Shown: positions 1 to 11,768, numbered from the stretch's first letter. The stretch: 64,000 bases of DNA from Cannabis sativa (GCF_029168945.1 NC_083602.1:65616600-65680599), one strand, 5' to 3'. Numbers and translations: made by a program. The notes: generated by a model from the sequence alone, not told the origin.

Positions 1-38
1 CAGGCGCATGTCTGAAATCCCCCCTGGGCGCGTGCGGA

Positions 39-124
39 GAGGCTGCTTGCAGCCTCCTGCGCCGTGTCCACTCGGTCAGGCCTCCTTGCATGCGCGCGCG
101 GACAGTATGCATTGCATACTGTCC
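39..124 (+). promoter_or_regulatory. CpG-rich hairpin cassette in the leader of A
   Basis: Two strong inverted repeats are visible. GAGGCTGC and GCAGCCTC (39-46, 49-56) flank TT. GGACAGTATGC and GCATACTGTCC (100-110, 114-124) flank ATT. The equivalent position in B, C, E and H is also CpG-rich and contains hairpins of different sequence. A role in RNA dimerisation or packaging is inference only. Confidence 0.5.
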
Positions 125-2852
125 GTACCACTTGCAATTTTTTTCGTTTTCTTCGATTTTTCATGCTATTTCATGGAATTAACTTCCGATTTTTTGTGTA
201 GTTTTGTATTTTAATTTTTACTTTTCACATTTCAAATCTAATTATCAGAAATAAATTAATTTGAATTTTTAAAATTAATTTTAGATATTAGTGTAATTTG
301 AATTTAAAAATAAGTAAAAATTTATTTTTTTGCTTAATTTTTTTATCTTATTTTTAAATTTGATTATTTTATCTTATTTTTAAATTTAAGGTCAGATATT
401 AAATTTTTTTAAAAATTATTCTATTTTTAAATTAATTTGACCTTATTTAAATTTAAAATAAGATTACTATAATCATGATATTTTAAATAGAAATAAGATA
501 TTTTTGCTAACTTTTAAATTTTGTTATTTAAATTAAATTATAAAATCAAAAAAGGATATTTATTTATCATTTTTTATTTTATTGAATATTTAATTTATAA
601 AATAACATGAAATTTAAAAGGTGGTTTGCAAATTTTTTTTGAAATGATATTTAGGTTAGTTGAAACCTAATTTTTCAAAATTATAGGTTTAATTTTAAAT
701 ATTATTTTACTTTATTTAAAAATCCGAAAATATTTTTTATTATTATTTAATTATTTTCGAAATTTAATTAATTATTTAAAATTAAATAAATCCTACATCA
801 AACTATCCAAATTCAACCTGTTGCAGGAGTTTGTGTTTTAGCTTATGTGTAAGTTTTATAAAACCTATTATTGCTTGGTCTAAATTGCCATGGTTAACTT
901 GTTGACAGATCCAATGATCTGATTTTAACCCATGGTTCAATTGTCAATAGGTCAAGTAAATAATTTGTAACAGGTAAATTTTACATTCTTCTTTCATCTG
1001 TGTATGACCTAGTAACATGATAGGGTCCATCCAAATATTGTGCCTATGTGAGCCTATATGTTTATTTTATTATAGATGCATATAGGTTGTTGCTAAATAA
1101 AATGTCACACCATGATAGATTTTATTTAGGTCCATTTATTTTTTTGGACCTATTCAATTAATAACAGTTATTTATTTTAAGGTTAAATTCCTCTCTTTTG
1201 GGCCTTGTGTGAGAGATGGGGGCCAATAGAAGTGGGTGTAACATACTGAACCCAGCTCCCCCTCACATGAACTACCCCAATTGTGAAGGCCCATTTGCCT
1301 GATTTGAATAACTGTATTAGGTTAATTAAATTAGTTTAACCTAATAAAATTGATTAGCAACATAATTAACTTTTAAAATATATGAAATTTATTTTTATTT
1401 TAATATTTTAAAGTTAATTTTAAGAAAAACACTCTTAATTTAATGATATTATTTCTAGATAAACTATTTGTATTTTTCTTGTATTCAATTAAATAAAAAA
1501 ATTTAACTAACTAGATTCTTTCTGAAACTTATTTTAATTATTTCATTAAATAGTCCTATTTCAGTTATAAATTTGTTATTACTAACTAATTTTTCTTATC
1601 AACTTAAATTTAAATATCTTTTGAATTTAAAATTAAGTTGAGAAATTCTAGGAGTTGGTTATTGAAGATTCTAGAGATATTTTTTTAAGTTGTTAAACTT
1701 AAAATGGAATATTCTTAAATTAGGGAGTTACAACTTAATTTTGATATTTAATTAAATTTTATTTGAAAATTTTAAGTTGGTTATTTTAGATTCTTTCTAT
1801 AACAACTTAAATTAGATATTTTCCAAATTTTGAAAAGATACTTAGTTAAATTAAGATATTTTCTAGATAGTTAACTCTGTACTAGTAATTATTTCTAATA
1901 TTAAAATAGGAAAATATCATTGATTGTGAAATTAATTGTTTAATAATTAATTTTGGTACAATTCAAATTAAAATATTTTTCTTAGTATTAAAGTAGAAAT
2001 TAATAATTAAGCCTTCTCTATACTTAATTATTTATTTCTTGAATTTAACACATTTAATTAAATTGAAAATTAAATATCTAAGTTGATATTCATCATGATA
2101 CTTAAATATTGTTATTTTCACGACATTTAATTAAATAGAAAATTATTTTAAGTTGGAAATTTTTTTTATAACAACTGAAATTTGAATAATTTTCAAAATA
2201 TATTTTATTAATCAATTTTCGAAATTGCATTTGATTATGCAAGATGATTTTGAATTTATCTTGAAAAATAGATTAAAGTTGTAAATTAATTATTTATTTT
2301 AATTAATTTTTGAACCAACTTAAATCAATAATTTTTCATTTAATGATTAATTTAAAATAAATGAACTAAAATATATTATTATTAGAAATTGAATTAATTC
2401 GTCAAAGAAAAATCTAGATAGAAATATTTTTGCTTGAAGTATTTTTTTTCTAGTAAAGATTAATTTATTTTAAGTTTTTCGAAAAGTGTATATTTTTATA
2501 CTTTAATTTTTCGAAATACTATATATATTCTTATAGAAAATTTAAATTTGAGTTGCAAATTAATTTAAATTAACACAACTTAAATTAAATAATATTCTTA
2601 ATATTTATTGGAAAATTAATACTAAGATGGAAATAATTCATTTTATTTTCATAACCATCTAAGTATAATTTTATAAATATTAAATCAAATTTTATTTAGA
2701 ATTTTATTCTAAATTTGAAATTTAATTAAATAAATATATATTTAAAATAAATAAATAATAGAAGAAAATACATTTTAAATAATGAGCTTTATAATTATTA
2801 AGATATTCGATCTCCATTGTTGGTTTTACATAGCTATTGTTTTAGTGAGTAA

Positions 2853-3055
2853 TCCTCCCTAATGGAGGAACGTTCATTAGCAATTTAGCGCCGTTTAATC
2901 TCGAGAGATAAGTATTATTTGTAAGTGTTTTATATTAGTATTGATCACCCTAATGGTGGCGACTGTATTTGACTTACAAAAGTATGAAACAATGGTGGAA
3001 GCTCATGAAATAGGAATGACCTTGACTCTCGCCTAAACGGGACAACGCCGGATTC
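2853..3055 (+). promoter_or_regulatory. Hairpin array with CTAA-type loops upstream of gag (element A)
   Basis: Small hairpins lie in series: TCCTCC-CTAAT-GGAGGA (2853-2869), CACC-CTAAT-GGTG (2946-2958) and TCTCG-CCTAAA-CGGGA (3027-3042). A fourth, TCTCG-CCTAAA-CGAGA, follows just outside this span (3040-based family, at 3140-3155). The same series precedes gag, or the former gag position, in C and H and is recognisable in B and E. Structure is inferred by base pairing read by eye. Confidence 0.5.
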
Positions 3056-3317
3056 TCTTTTCGATCGAATAAAAGGTTGCTAGAATGTTTATTATTTTAG
3101 ATGAGCTGACAACTCTATTCAATGGATGGTAGCTTTGACTCTCGCCTAAACGAGACACTAATATCAGTTTGTTGAAAACCTTGGCAATTATTTAGGATTG
3201 TATTTTAGTATTTTCTCTTGTCATTCCTACTTGCTATGTGCTAATAATTTCTGAATAAGATTTTGTGTTAAACCATAATTGATTTCTATTTATTATTTTG
3301 TAGTATCCTGTATTGCC

Positions 3318-4180
3318 ATGTCAAATCTCATGTTATCACTGTTGACTGAAAATAAGCTAAGTGGATCTAACTTCCCTAAATGGAAAGAGAACATTAATAT
3401 TGCTCTCATAGGTGAAAGTGCCATGTTTGTGTTGACTGAGTCGTCTCCTGAACAGCCAGGTGACAATGCAACTAAAGCTGTTAAAGAAAGGTTCGAGCGT
3501 TGGCAGAATGCTAACAACAAAGCTTGATACTTCATGCTTTCCAGCATGGTTGACACCTTGAAAACAAGGTTTGCAAACACTGTCACGGCTGCAGAAATAA
3601 TGACGCAGTTAACTAAGCTATTCGGAATGGCATCTATCCAGTCTCGCTTTGACGTGACTAAGAAATTCATAAATGCACGGATGGAACCCCATCAGAATGT
3701 GCGTGATCACCTTCTCCAAATGGCAAGTTATTTCCAGGAAGCCCAGAATCATGGTGCTGAAATGGATCAGACAACTCAAGTGAGTCTTATCTTGAATAGT
3801 TTGAGCCCAGCTTTTCTGCCCTATACATCAAATTATGTCATGAATAAGAAGGAACAAAACTTTCACACGTTAGTCAATGACCTTCAGACATGTGAAAATT
3901 TGATTGGAGGACCCAAGAAGAAAGGGAGTAAACCTCAGAATTTTGGAAATGGTAATGGGACGATTAAACCTGAGGCACACGTTGCACTACTTCCAGACCC
4001 AAGAATAAGAAGAAGTGGAAAAATACCAAGAAGCGAGCTCAAGCTGTGAAAACAGCTAAGAACAAAAAGGCTGCTGCTGCTGGTGATACACTAAAAGGAA
4101 AGTGTTTCTACTGTAATGAGAAAGGCCATTGGAAACCCCAATGTCCTAAGCTTCTTGCAAAGAAACAATGTATTTCTTTC
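3318..4180 (+). pseudogene. gag: Element A gag (copia type), broken
   Basis: The frame opens at the ATG at 3318 (MSNLMLSLLTENKLSG), giving the N-terminal copia gag region with the typical 'SG.NFPKWKENI' context. A TGA at 3525-3527 replaces what reads as an arginine codon (CGA to TGA) before YFMLSSM. The frame then continues through the gag core (to about 3980), where a frameshift occurs. The third frame carries lysine-rich sequence and a CCHC zinc knuckle, CFYCNEKGHWKPQC (C-X2-C-X4-H-X4-C, 4102-4143), the nucleocapsid RNA-binding motif. With one nonsense codon and one frameshift it cannot make an intact capsid protein. The start was chosen because the sequence upstream is leader and this methionine begins the family-like N terminus. 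Confidence 0.8.
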
Positions 4181-4204
4181 TATAAACTGATGTGTTTTAG
4201 TGAA

Positions 4205-4325
4205 CTATTATCCATTTGGATTATTAATTCTGGACTACTAACCTTGTTTATTTGTTTTTCTTCTTACAGCCCAAGCTGCTTGAACTCAGGTGCTATCTTA
4301 GCGAGTTGAATCGGAAAGTTGGACA
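4205..4325 (+). pseudogene. Element A protease relic, interrupted by a TRIM
   Basis: The stretch WIINSG lines up with the aspartic protease active site WIVDSG of element H at 57346. The catalytic aspartate is replaced by asparagine and the following motif is degraded. It ends where the Cassandra-like element begins; the next few residues (RKVGH) correspond to the LKVGNGEL region in H, so the TRIM landed inside the protease domain. Confidence 0.6.
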
Positions 4326-4757
4326 TGTAACGTCCCCACTTCAAGCCTCCATTGGGTCCTTACACCCACGGAATAATGGCTCTTATACACGAGTACGTCA
4401 CTCTAGCTGCTTCAAGGACTGATGACTGACCCTACAGACCAACACGAGTGTTTCCAGCATGCTTTGTCCTCACTCACACGCTTCCTGGGAAAACTTCCCA
4501 GGAGGTCACCCATCTTAAAATTGCTCCAGGTCAAGCACGCTTAACTGTGGAGTTCTTTCGTGATGGGCTACCGAAAAACAAGATGCACCTTGTTGATATA
4601 GGTAGTACCAATCAATCCATTTAAGCTCTCTTCAACTATGTAGTCCCATACCTACACAGTCTCAGAATCATCCCACTTGACCTTCCCCAGGCGATGTGGG
4701 ATTGCACAGCTTACCCGGTATTTCCCCTTACGGATCACGAGACTACTGGCTGTCACA
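4326..4757 (-). repeat. Cassandra-like 3' LTR
   Basis: Left copy on the plus strand, hence the 3' LTR of a minus-strand element. Its 5S-like part lies at about 4490-4592 and keeps an exact match to the conserved GATGGGTGACCTCCTGGGAA stretch of the 5S C-box region. Confidence 0.88.
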
Positions 4758-4814
4758 ATCACCCCCCCTTACGGGGTCCGACGTCCTCGTCGACCACACT
4801 TCCAGCTGGGTCAA

Positions 4815-4827
4815 GGCTCTGATACCA
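4815..4827 (-). promoter_or_regulatory. Primer binding site of the Cassandra-like TRIM
   Basis: The minus strand reads TGGTATCAGAGCC, complementary to the 3' end of plant initiator tRNA-Met, three bases inside the LTR end. Confidence 0.85.
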
Positions 4828-4830
4828 TTT

Positions 4831-5261
4831 TGTAACGTCCCCACTTCAAGCCTCCATTGGGTCCTTACACCCACGGAATAATGGCTCTTATACACGAGTA
4901 CGTCACTCTGGCTGCTTCAAGGACTGATGACTGGCCCTACAGACCAACACGAGTGTTTCCAGCATGCTTTGTCCTCACTCACACGCTTCCTGGGAAAACT
5001 TCCCAGGAGGTCACCATCCTAAAATTGCTCCAGGTCAAGCACGCTTAACTGTAGAGTTCTTTCGTGATGGGCTACCGAAAAACAAGATGCACCTTGTTGA
5101 TATAGGTAGTACCAATCAATCCATTTAAGCTCTCTTCAACTATGTAGTCCCATACCTACACAGTCTCAGAATCATCCCACTTGACCTTCCCCAGGCGATG
5201 TGTGATTGCACAGCTTACCCGGTATTTCTCCTTACGGATCACTGGACTACTGACTGTCACA
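4831..5261 (-). repeat. Cassandra-like 5' LTR
   Basis: Right copy, next to the minus-strand primer binding site. Its 5S-like part lies at about 4995-5097. It lacks one C in the block GATGGGTGACC (reads GATGGTGACC), so it differs from the other LTR at a position expected to matter for TFIIIA/Pol III recognition. Confidence 0.88.
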
Positions 5262-6934
5262 ATACAAATGGGTGGAGTTCGTCCAAGATAAAGATGAAGC
5301 TCGTTTATTTATTTTTGAATTAATTGTTTCAGTTTCAGAACAATTTGAATTTCAATTATTAGTTTGGGATTTTATTCCCTGTTCTTTTCTCATTATGTTG
5401 CAAACAATTTTTTTTATGATTTTATAATTAATTTTTTTTTAAAATAAATTGCAATATATGAGTTGAGCTTCATTACTTTATCTTATATATAAATTACCAA
5501 ATTATCATGTTTGTATGTGTATGTGTTTTTATTATTGATACAAATTCTATAGCTATTTAAACTCTTTATAGAGTTATTACTACATAAACACTAGAAATTA
5601 TTCTCTATGTTTATGAATAATTGTTAATTCTAAAACAATTATTAAGAATTTGTTTAATAAAAAGATCTTTTGATCTGATAGGGGTGAAGAAAAAGTTAAG
5701 AATAATATGCAGTTCAACGATCTTTTATATCTAATTAACTCTGGATTATATTCGAAACTCCACATAATCTCTATAACACTTAGAGAATCATGATCTCTAT
5801 AACTTTTAGGGATGGATCATAATCTCTATATACTTAGGGGTGGACTATATTCCACAGTACTCATTGAGACACATAATTTTAAACATGGAAGTAATATAAT
5901 AAATTAGCTATTATCAGAATAAATCCTTGATCTTGATTATATGTTCCAGTTTAGATTTACTGTTTAATAGATAATAATACCAATAAAGTTCTTTGATAAT
6001 GTATCACACTACCTTAATTGAGTGGGAGAATTTTAAAATTCTTTACCCATCTTCATTTGGTTGACACTTGTGATAGGAACTTAAGAACATTGCTGATAAA
6101 GAAAATCTAACCATTCATGTGGATAGAAATAACTTATCAGAATTATGAGAATAAGATAGAAGAACTCTTGCATAGTCCATTCGAATGACTTGAGTCAAGA
6201 TTTCTAATCCTCATAACATTTTATGGTATCTTAATTTGATTGCTTAATCTCTAGCAAGTATTTTACACTTCAAATACTAGACTGCTATGTTGTTGACAAA
6301 GTCTTAAAGAAACTTACAGTTTCAGACTAAGATAATAAGTCACAACTAGATATCCCTCAAAACAATAGTAAGAGGTTGAAAGTATTATTTAATCAAACAC
6401 CTATTATTGAGTGGGAGCCATCTGAGATGTAATCAAATAAGGAACATTAGGAAATACTCAAGAAAGATTTATGAAAGTGACCTATATGTTAGATATTAAG
6501 GAACTGAATATTAGTTATCCTTATATCTACACCAACTCATTAAGAATTTGAAATGGTGGTTACTCTGGGGGTGGAAGAGTTATTCTAGAAGAGTGTAAAA
6601 ACCTTTCTATAATAATTCAAGCTCCACCAGAGAAGATATATATAACTTTGTAAATTCAAAATTACCAGAAAGTTATTCTACTGAAGAAAATTCTACACTG
6701 TATTATCTCAGTTCCAAATCTTAAAGTAGGAGAGATATGTCTTCTGTTTGTTCAGATGTACTTAATAAGCAGTAAGGATTTCAGTATTCCTTGATGAGTA
6801 AAGCATATAGTTAAGGATGTTTCATAATGATTTATGAACCTGGTTCCAGAAGTTTGGGTGGATTCAAATATACTACACTTGATCTAAAGATCAAGACAAT
6901 AGATTGATTGGAATGCACAACTTGTTTTATGTTA
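5262..6934 (+). pseudogene. pol: Element A pol relics (integrase, RT, RNase H)
   Basis: No long frame survives, but DNA-level similarity to the pol of element H is recognisable. Examples are the integrase catalytic region around 5661-5725 (ctgataggggtg..., the TDRGGE motif in H at 58160) and the RNase H-side motif around 6551-6600 (ggttactctgggggtggaa, LTLGGGA in H at 60883). The stretch is far shorter than an intact copia pol, so large parts are deleted as well as mutated. Confidence 0.65.
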
Positions 6935-6949
6935 GTGCAAGTGGGAGTT
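6935..6949 (+). promoter_or_regulatory. Polypurine tract of element A
   Basis: gtgcaagtgggagtt directly abuts the 3' LTR. The same tract precedes the 3' LTRs of C, E and H. It primes plus-strand DNA synthesis in this family. Confidence 0.75.
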
Positions 6950-8843
6950 TGTTGGGTTTTGTGCCCTAAATAAAACCCATTACAGTCTGATTAGTTGTCA
7001 ATTTAAGAGATTTGAAGTGATTTATGTTAACATGTATTTTACATGCTTATGGTTTAATATATATTTAATATATACACAAAATCAGTTAAGTCAAGAACAT
7101 ATATTTATTCACAATTACAGTATTGTCAACACATTGGAATGTGATTGTGATTATATGATTCAAAAGACTAAGTCCCTGGTTCATCAGTGTTTTGGATTTA
7201 CACTAATGTGATAATCAGCGATGAAGTATACTTACACTTGGAGTAAGTGTTATGTTCTTTCCGGAACATTGGTAAAGTATACTAGTTTCGAATGTATGGA
7301 GTATACATTGGACTGGACCGATATTGAACTTGGTCAAGATATTATAAACTTATTGTTGTATCTTTCCAAGTCAATATCACTAGTTGATCTTAGATTAAAA
7401 GAATCTAAATCCTGATATGCTTAGGCTCAATCTAAGGAGTGTTATTCATGTTCTTTGATTTATTAGTTAAGCCTACTTTTGGGTCAGGGTGATACGTATA
7501 TTTTGGGAACATGATCGTATGACTGAGTGGGAGCGCTGAACATAAATAAGAAATCTATAGCTTCTACTGGTGTATAGAAGTCAAGTGATGATTCCCTTCG
7601 AGCTTAGCTAAATAGAAGTAAATGGATGAGCTCTTGTTTCTGTGACTATATCTTAGATCACTAAAACATCATTTACAGGTACCTAAGTGTTTTAAGGGGC
7701 CAAATACATTGAGGGGAACGGTAAATTTATTCCATCTCGATGTAAATCATCTATATAGAGGATCTTTTATCACATTAAGATTATAACGATGGTTAAATGA
7801 GATAGCGTATCTATATCGTGGAACATATAGAACACTCTATATAAGTCTGAGAGTGCAATTCCAAGTTCTAAGAGTGGATTCAACAAGGAATTAATAAGTT
7901 AGGGAATTTACTTGGTAAATTCGGTTCGGCTTATTGGAAGCTCAGTAATATAGATCTATGGTCCCCATTCTAGTTGAGACCATACTGCTTGTAAGACTCA
8001 ATAATTGATTTATGTTTAATCAATTGTAATTCTAAACTTAGACTATGTCTAGTTTGTAAATTTTTCACTAAGCAGGGGTGAAATTGTAAAGAAAAGAGAT
8101 TCTAGGTTTATTTATTAATTAAGAGACTCTATATGTCTAATTAATAATTATGTTAAATGACAATATTATTCAATAATCTATTTTATTTATTAAATAATTA
8201 GTTTTGGCATTTAAATGGTTAGAATTGGAAAATTGGTGTTTTTGAGAAAATAGAAATAAAAATTGTGAAAACTGCAAAATCCAAGTGAGGCCCATTAACA
8301 CCATGGCCGGCCACTTGTTCAAGCTTTTTCCAATTATTATTTTCATTATTTTAATGCCAATTAATTACTAACCTAAACTTAGTAGTTGCCTATAAATAGA
8401 AAGTGATGGCTCACACCAAATTAAGCAATTAAGCAATTATTCAGTAATTCAGGAAACTGCCTTTTTCAGAAAGTTGAGCCATTCCTTTTTCTCTCTATAG
8501 CCGACCCTCCTCTTCTTCTTCTCTTCATCACAATTTCGAGATACCCTAGTGAAAGAGTAGTTCCCACACACAGCAAGTGGTACCTCAATCATAGTTTGGA
8601 AGATCGTGAAGAATCCAAATCAAAGAGAAGGACATTCGGACTCAGATCTTGATAATACTCTGCGACAGAAAGGATACAAGGGTTAGAGATCTGAGTGGAA
8701 GGAGACACATTATTTCGCTGCAACTAATGTAAGGTTTTCTTAACTTTATATGTGTTTATTATCGTTTTAGAAAGTTCATATTTAGGATGTTAAATAACAT
8801 ACTTGTGAGTAGATCTAAGATCCTGGTAAAATAATTTCCAACA
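6950..8843 (+). repeat. Element A 3' LTR
   Basis: The LTR is 1,894 bp, starts tgttgggttttg and ends ttccaaca. It contains TATAAATA at 8391-8398, where the retroelement promoter is expected, and ends with the family motif tcctggtaaaataatttccaaca (read in two parts). It follows a polypurine tract and lacks a primer binding site after it, so it is a 3' LTR. Confidence 0.9.
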
Positions 8844-8998
8844 TTAATTTGTTCCCAGAAACTACCACTCATGCTGAGGAAACATCCACACTGGTAGCCA
8901 CAGTGGGGTAGTTTCTACCTATCACACCTGCCGTGGTATCTGAAGGCATTATCCAGTTGACCACTGCCTAGTATAACTAAAAATACCAACTCTAATGT
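8844..8998. other. Unassigned 155-bp segment between A and B
   Basis: The sequence does not match the copia leader. On the plus strand a frame from 8846 reads NLFPETTTHAEETSTLVATVG before a stop, a Thr/Ala-rich composition that would suit the N-terminal region of the gag of element F, which resumes at 14086. This assignment is inference and weak. Confidence 0.3.
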
Positions 8999-11768
8999 TA
9001 AACATTCTAGCAACCTTTTATTCGATCAAGATTGGAATCCAGCGTTGTCTCGTTTAGGCGAGAGTCAAGGTTATTCTATCTTATGAGCTTCCACCATTGT
9101 TTCATATTTTCTAAGTCAAATACAGTCGCCACCATTAGGGTGATCCATACCATATAAAACACTTACAAAGCTACTTATCTTTCGAGATTAAACGGTGCTA
9201 ACTTGCTAATGAACGTTGCTCCATTAGGGAGGATTACTCACTAAAACAAAAGCTATGTAAAACCAACAATGGAGATCGAATGTCTTAATAATAAAGCTCA
9301 TTATTTAAAGTGTATTTTCTTCTAATATTTATTTTAATCTATTTATTTTAAATATATATATATTTATTTAATTAAAATTTCTAATTTAGAATGAAAAATT
9401 CTAAATATAAATTTTAATTTAATATTTATAAATTTTACTGAGATGGATATGAAAATAACATGAATTATTTCCATCTTAGTAATAATTTCCAATAAATATT
9501 TAGAAAAATATTCAATTTAAGTTGTTACAAAATTAATTTAAATTAATTTACAACTCAAATTTAATTTTCTATAAATATATATTGCATTTCGAAAAATTGA
9601 AAATTTCGAATTTTATTTGAAAAATAGATTAAAGTTGTAAATTATTTATTTTAATTTTGGACCAACTTAAATCAATAATTTTTTCATTAAATGATTAATT
9701 AAAATAAATGATGTAAAATATATTTAATTAGAAATTGAATTAATTAGTCAATGAAAGTCTAGATAGATATTATCTGTTTTTGCTAAAATAAAATAAAATA
9801 TATTTTGAAAATTATTCAAATTTAAATTTAAGTTATATGAAATAAGATTTCAAACTTAAAATAATTTTCAATTTTAAGTAAATAACATGAAAATAATAAT
9901 ATTTAAGTATCATGATGAAAATCAACTTAAATATTTAAATTTTCAATTTAATTAAATGTATTAAATTCAAGAAATAAATAATTAAGTATAGAGAAGACTT
10001 AATTATTAATTCTAATTTAATACTAGGGAAAATATATTTAACTTAGATTGTACCAAAATTAATTATTAAACAATTAATTTCACAATCTATGATATTTTCC
10101 TAAATAAATATTAGAAAAAATAACTAATACTAGAAATAACTATCTAGAATAATTTCATTTACTAAGTGTTTTTCTAAAATTAACTTTAAAATATTAAATG
10201 AAAAAATAAATTTCATATATTTTAAAAGTTAATTATGTTGCTAATTCAATTTTAATTAGGTTAAACTAATATAATTAACCTAATACAATTATTTAAATAA
10301 GGCAAATGGGCGTTCACAATTGGGGTAGTTCATGTGAGGGGGAGCTGGGTTCAGTATGTCGTACCCACTTCTATTGGCCCCCAACTCTCACACAAGGCCC
10401 AAAAGAGAGGAATTTAACCTTTAAATAAACAATTGTTATTCATTGAATAAGCCCAAATCTAATTGGGCCTAAATAAATTTACTTATGTCAAAATTTATTT
10501 TAGCAACCTAGTCCATTTACTTAGTAAAACTTAAATGGGCTTCCTATATGCATCTAAGCCTAATAGCAAACATATAGGCTCACACAGGTCAAAAGATTTG
10601 GATGAGCCCTATCATGTTACTAGGTTTACCTGTTACAAATTATTTATAAGATCTATTGACAATTGGACTATGATTAAAATCAGATCATTAGATCTGTCAA
10701 CAAGTTAATCATAGCAATTGTGATCAAATAAATAATAGGTTTGTAAAAAAAAATGAATACATAATAATATAATCAAACAATACAAACAATAACTGATCTG
10801 GAATATCTGGAAAGTAAGCTAAAATATCTCAATTTTAAAATTTAAAATAAAATTAAATTTTAAAATAAATATCTTAACTAGAATTCAAATTTAGGTTGTT
10901 AGAGAATATTTGAAAAAATTCAAAATTCAACAAACTCCTAAATTTCTAAAATTCTAACAAAAAATCAAAAATATCTAACCAATTTTTCAAATATCAAGTT
11001 TATTCAAAATTTAAATTTATTTAAAATTTCTAATAAGATAATATAATATAATATCTTGAATTTTAAATTTAGATATTTTATTATATTCTAAGTCTTATAA
11101 TTTAATAAATTTAAAATTACATAAATAAACTAATTGAAAAATAAGATATTTTATATGGTTAGAATATTTAAAAAATAATTAAATAATAAGTTTGAAAAAT
11201 TTATGGTTTGAAACCCTAAAATATCTCTTCAAACTAAACTAACCAATTTTTCAAATCTTCATGTTATTTTTGCCAAAATATAATTTTATTAAAAAAATGT
11301 CTAATAAGATAAAATGTTAAACCTAACATATTCCTAATCTTATAATTTTAATTAATAAAATATATTTTGAAAATAACAAAGTTGAAAAAGATATGATATG
11401 GTTAACAAATTTTGAAATTAGTACAAGATTATTTTTAAAAGATAATATTTTACTATCAAAGTAAGATCATTTAAAATTTAATTAAAATAATATTTGATCT
11501 TATAATTAAAATAAATAAAATAATCTAAAATTTCAAAAATAACCATAAGGCTCCTTTGTGAGAAATCAAATTTTCAAAAATCAAAGCCTACTAATATCAG
11601 AAACTAATTTTAATTAATTAAAAAATTAATAAAAATTAATTTTATTCTGAGAATTAGATTTTTAATTGAAAATTTAGATTCTACACAAAAGTCTACCAAA
11701 ATTTGGCTTTTGTTTCAATGAAAAACGATTTTTGAATCAAAAGTTATGACGAAAACAAGTTTGAGGCA

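Larger units (their letters stand above)
1..3317 (+). other. Element A untranslated leader (AT-rich, about 3.3 kb)
   Basis: This is long non-coding leader between the off-window LTR and gag. It starts with a CpG-rich hairpin cassette (1-130), continues as very AT-rich DNA without reading frames, and ends with a conserved module (2810-3190) of small hairpins. Homologous leaders occur in B, C, E, H and downstream of the second LTR of C, so the leader is a property of the family and not unique sequence. No host gene is seen in it. Confidence 0.8.
4326..5261 (-). mobile_element. Cassandra-type TRIM with 5S rRNA sequence in its LTRs
   Basis: Two direct repeats of about 431 bp (tgtaacgtcc...tgtcaca) flank a 73-bp centre without coding capacity. 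Read on the minus strand, the centre has a tRNA-Met-type primer binding site (TGGTATCAGAGCC, complement of 4815-4827) and a polypurine tract (complement of the C-run at 4762-4768). The minus-strand LTR contains 5S rRNA sequence, including AGTTAAGCGTGCTTG and GATGGGTGACCTCCTGGGAA. Short terminal-repeat elements with 5S in the LTR are the hallmark of Cassandra. The LTRs differ at about ten positions. Flanking bases are ggaca and ataca, so a clean 5-bp duplication is not evident. Confidence 0.92.
1..8843 (+). mobile_element. Element A: Ty1/copia (Angela-like) LTR retrotransposon, 5' LTR outside the window
   Basis: The stretch has the order leader, gag, protease relic, integrase/RT/RNase H relics, polypurine tract, 3' LTR. 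Its first bases match the sequence about 450 bp downstream of the LTR in element H (compare 150-210 with 54540-54600), so the 5' LTR must lie a few hundred bases left of the window. Coding capacity is lost: gag has a nonsense codon and a frameshift, the protease motif is changed and pol is largely unreadable. A Cassandra-type TRIM is nested in it. The bases following the 3' LTR are ttaat; the matching left copy cannot be checked. Confidence 0.85.

Noticed and set aside
2820..3180. CRISPR-like array suggested by regularly spaced short repeats (gactctcgcctaaacg)
   Set aside because: Only two copies per leader, no constant spacer length, plant nuclear context; they are parts of hairpins.
4490..5097. 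5S rRNA genes
   Set aside because: The 5S-like stretches are incomplete and diverged, lie in the LTRs of a short retroelement with primer site and polypurine tract, and are not in the tandem arrangement of 5S loci.
8390..8760. Host gene promoter and first exon suggested by TATAAATA and a CT-rich leader
   Set aside because: The same TATA box and following sequence occur in nearly every LTR of the family, so it is the retroelement promoter.
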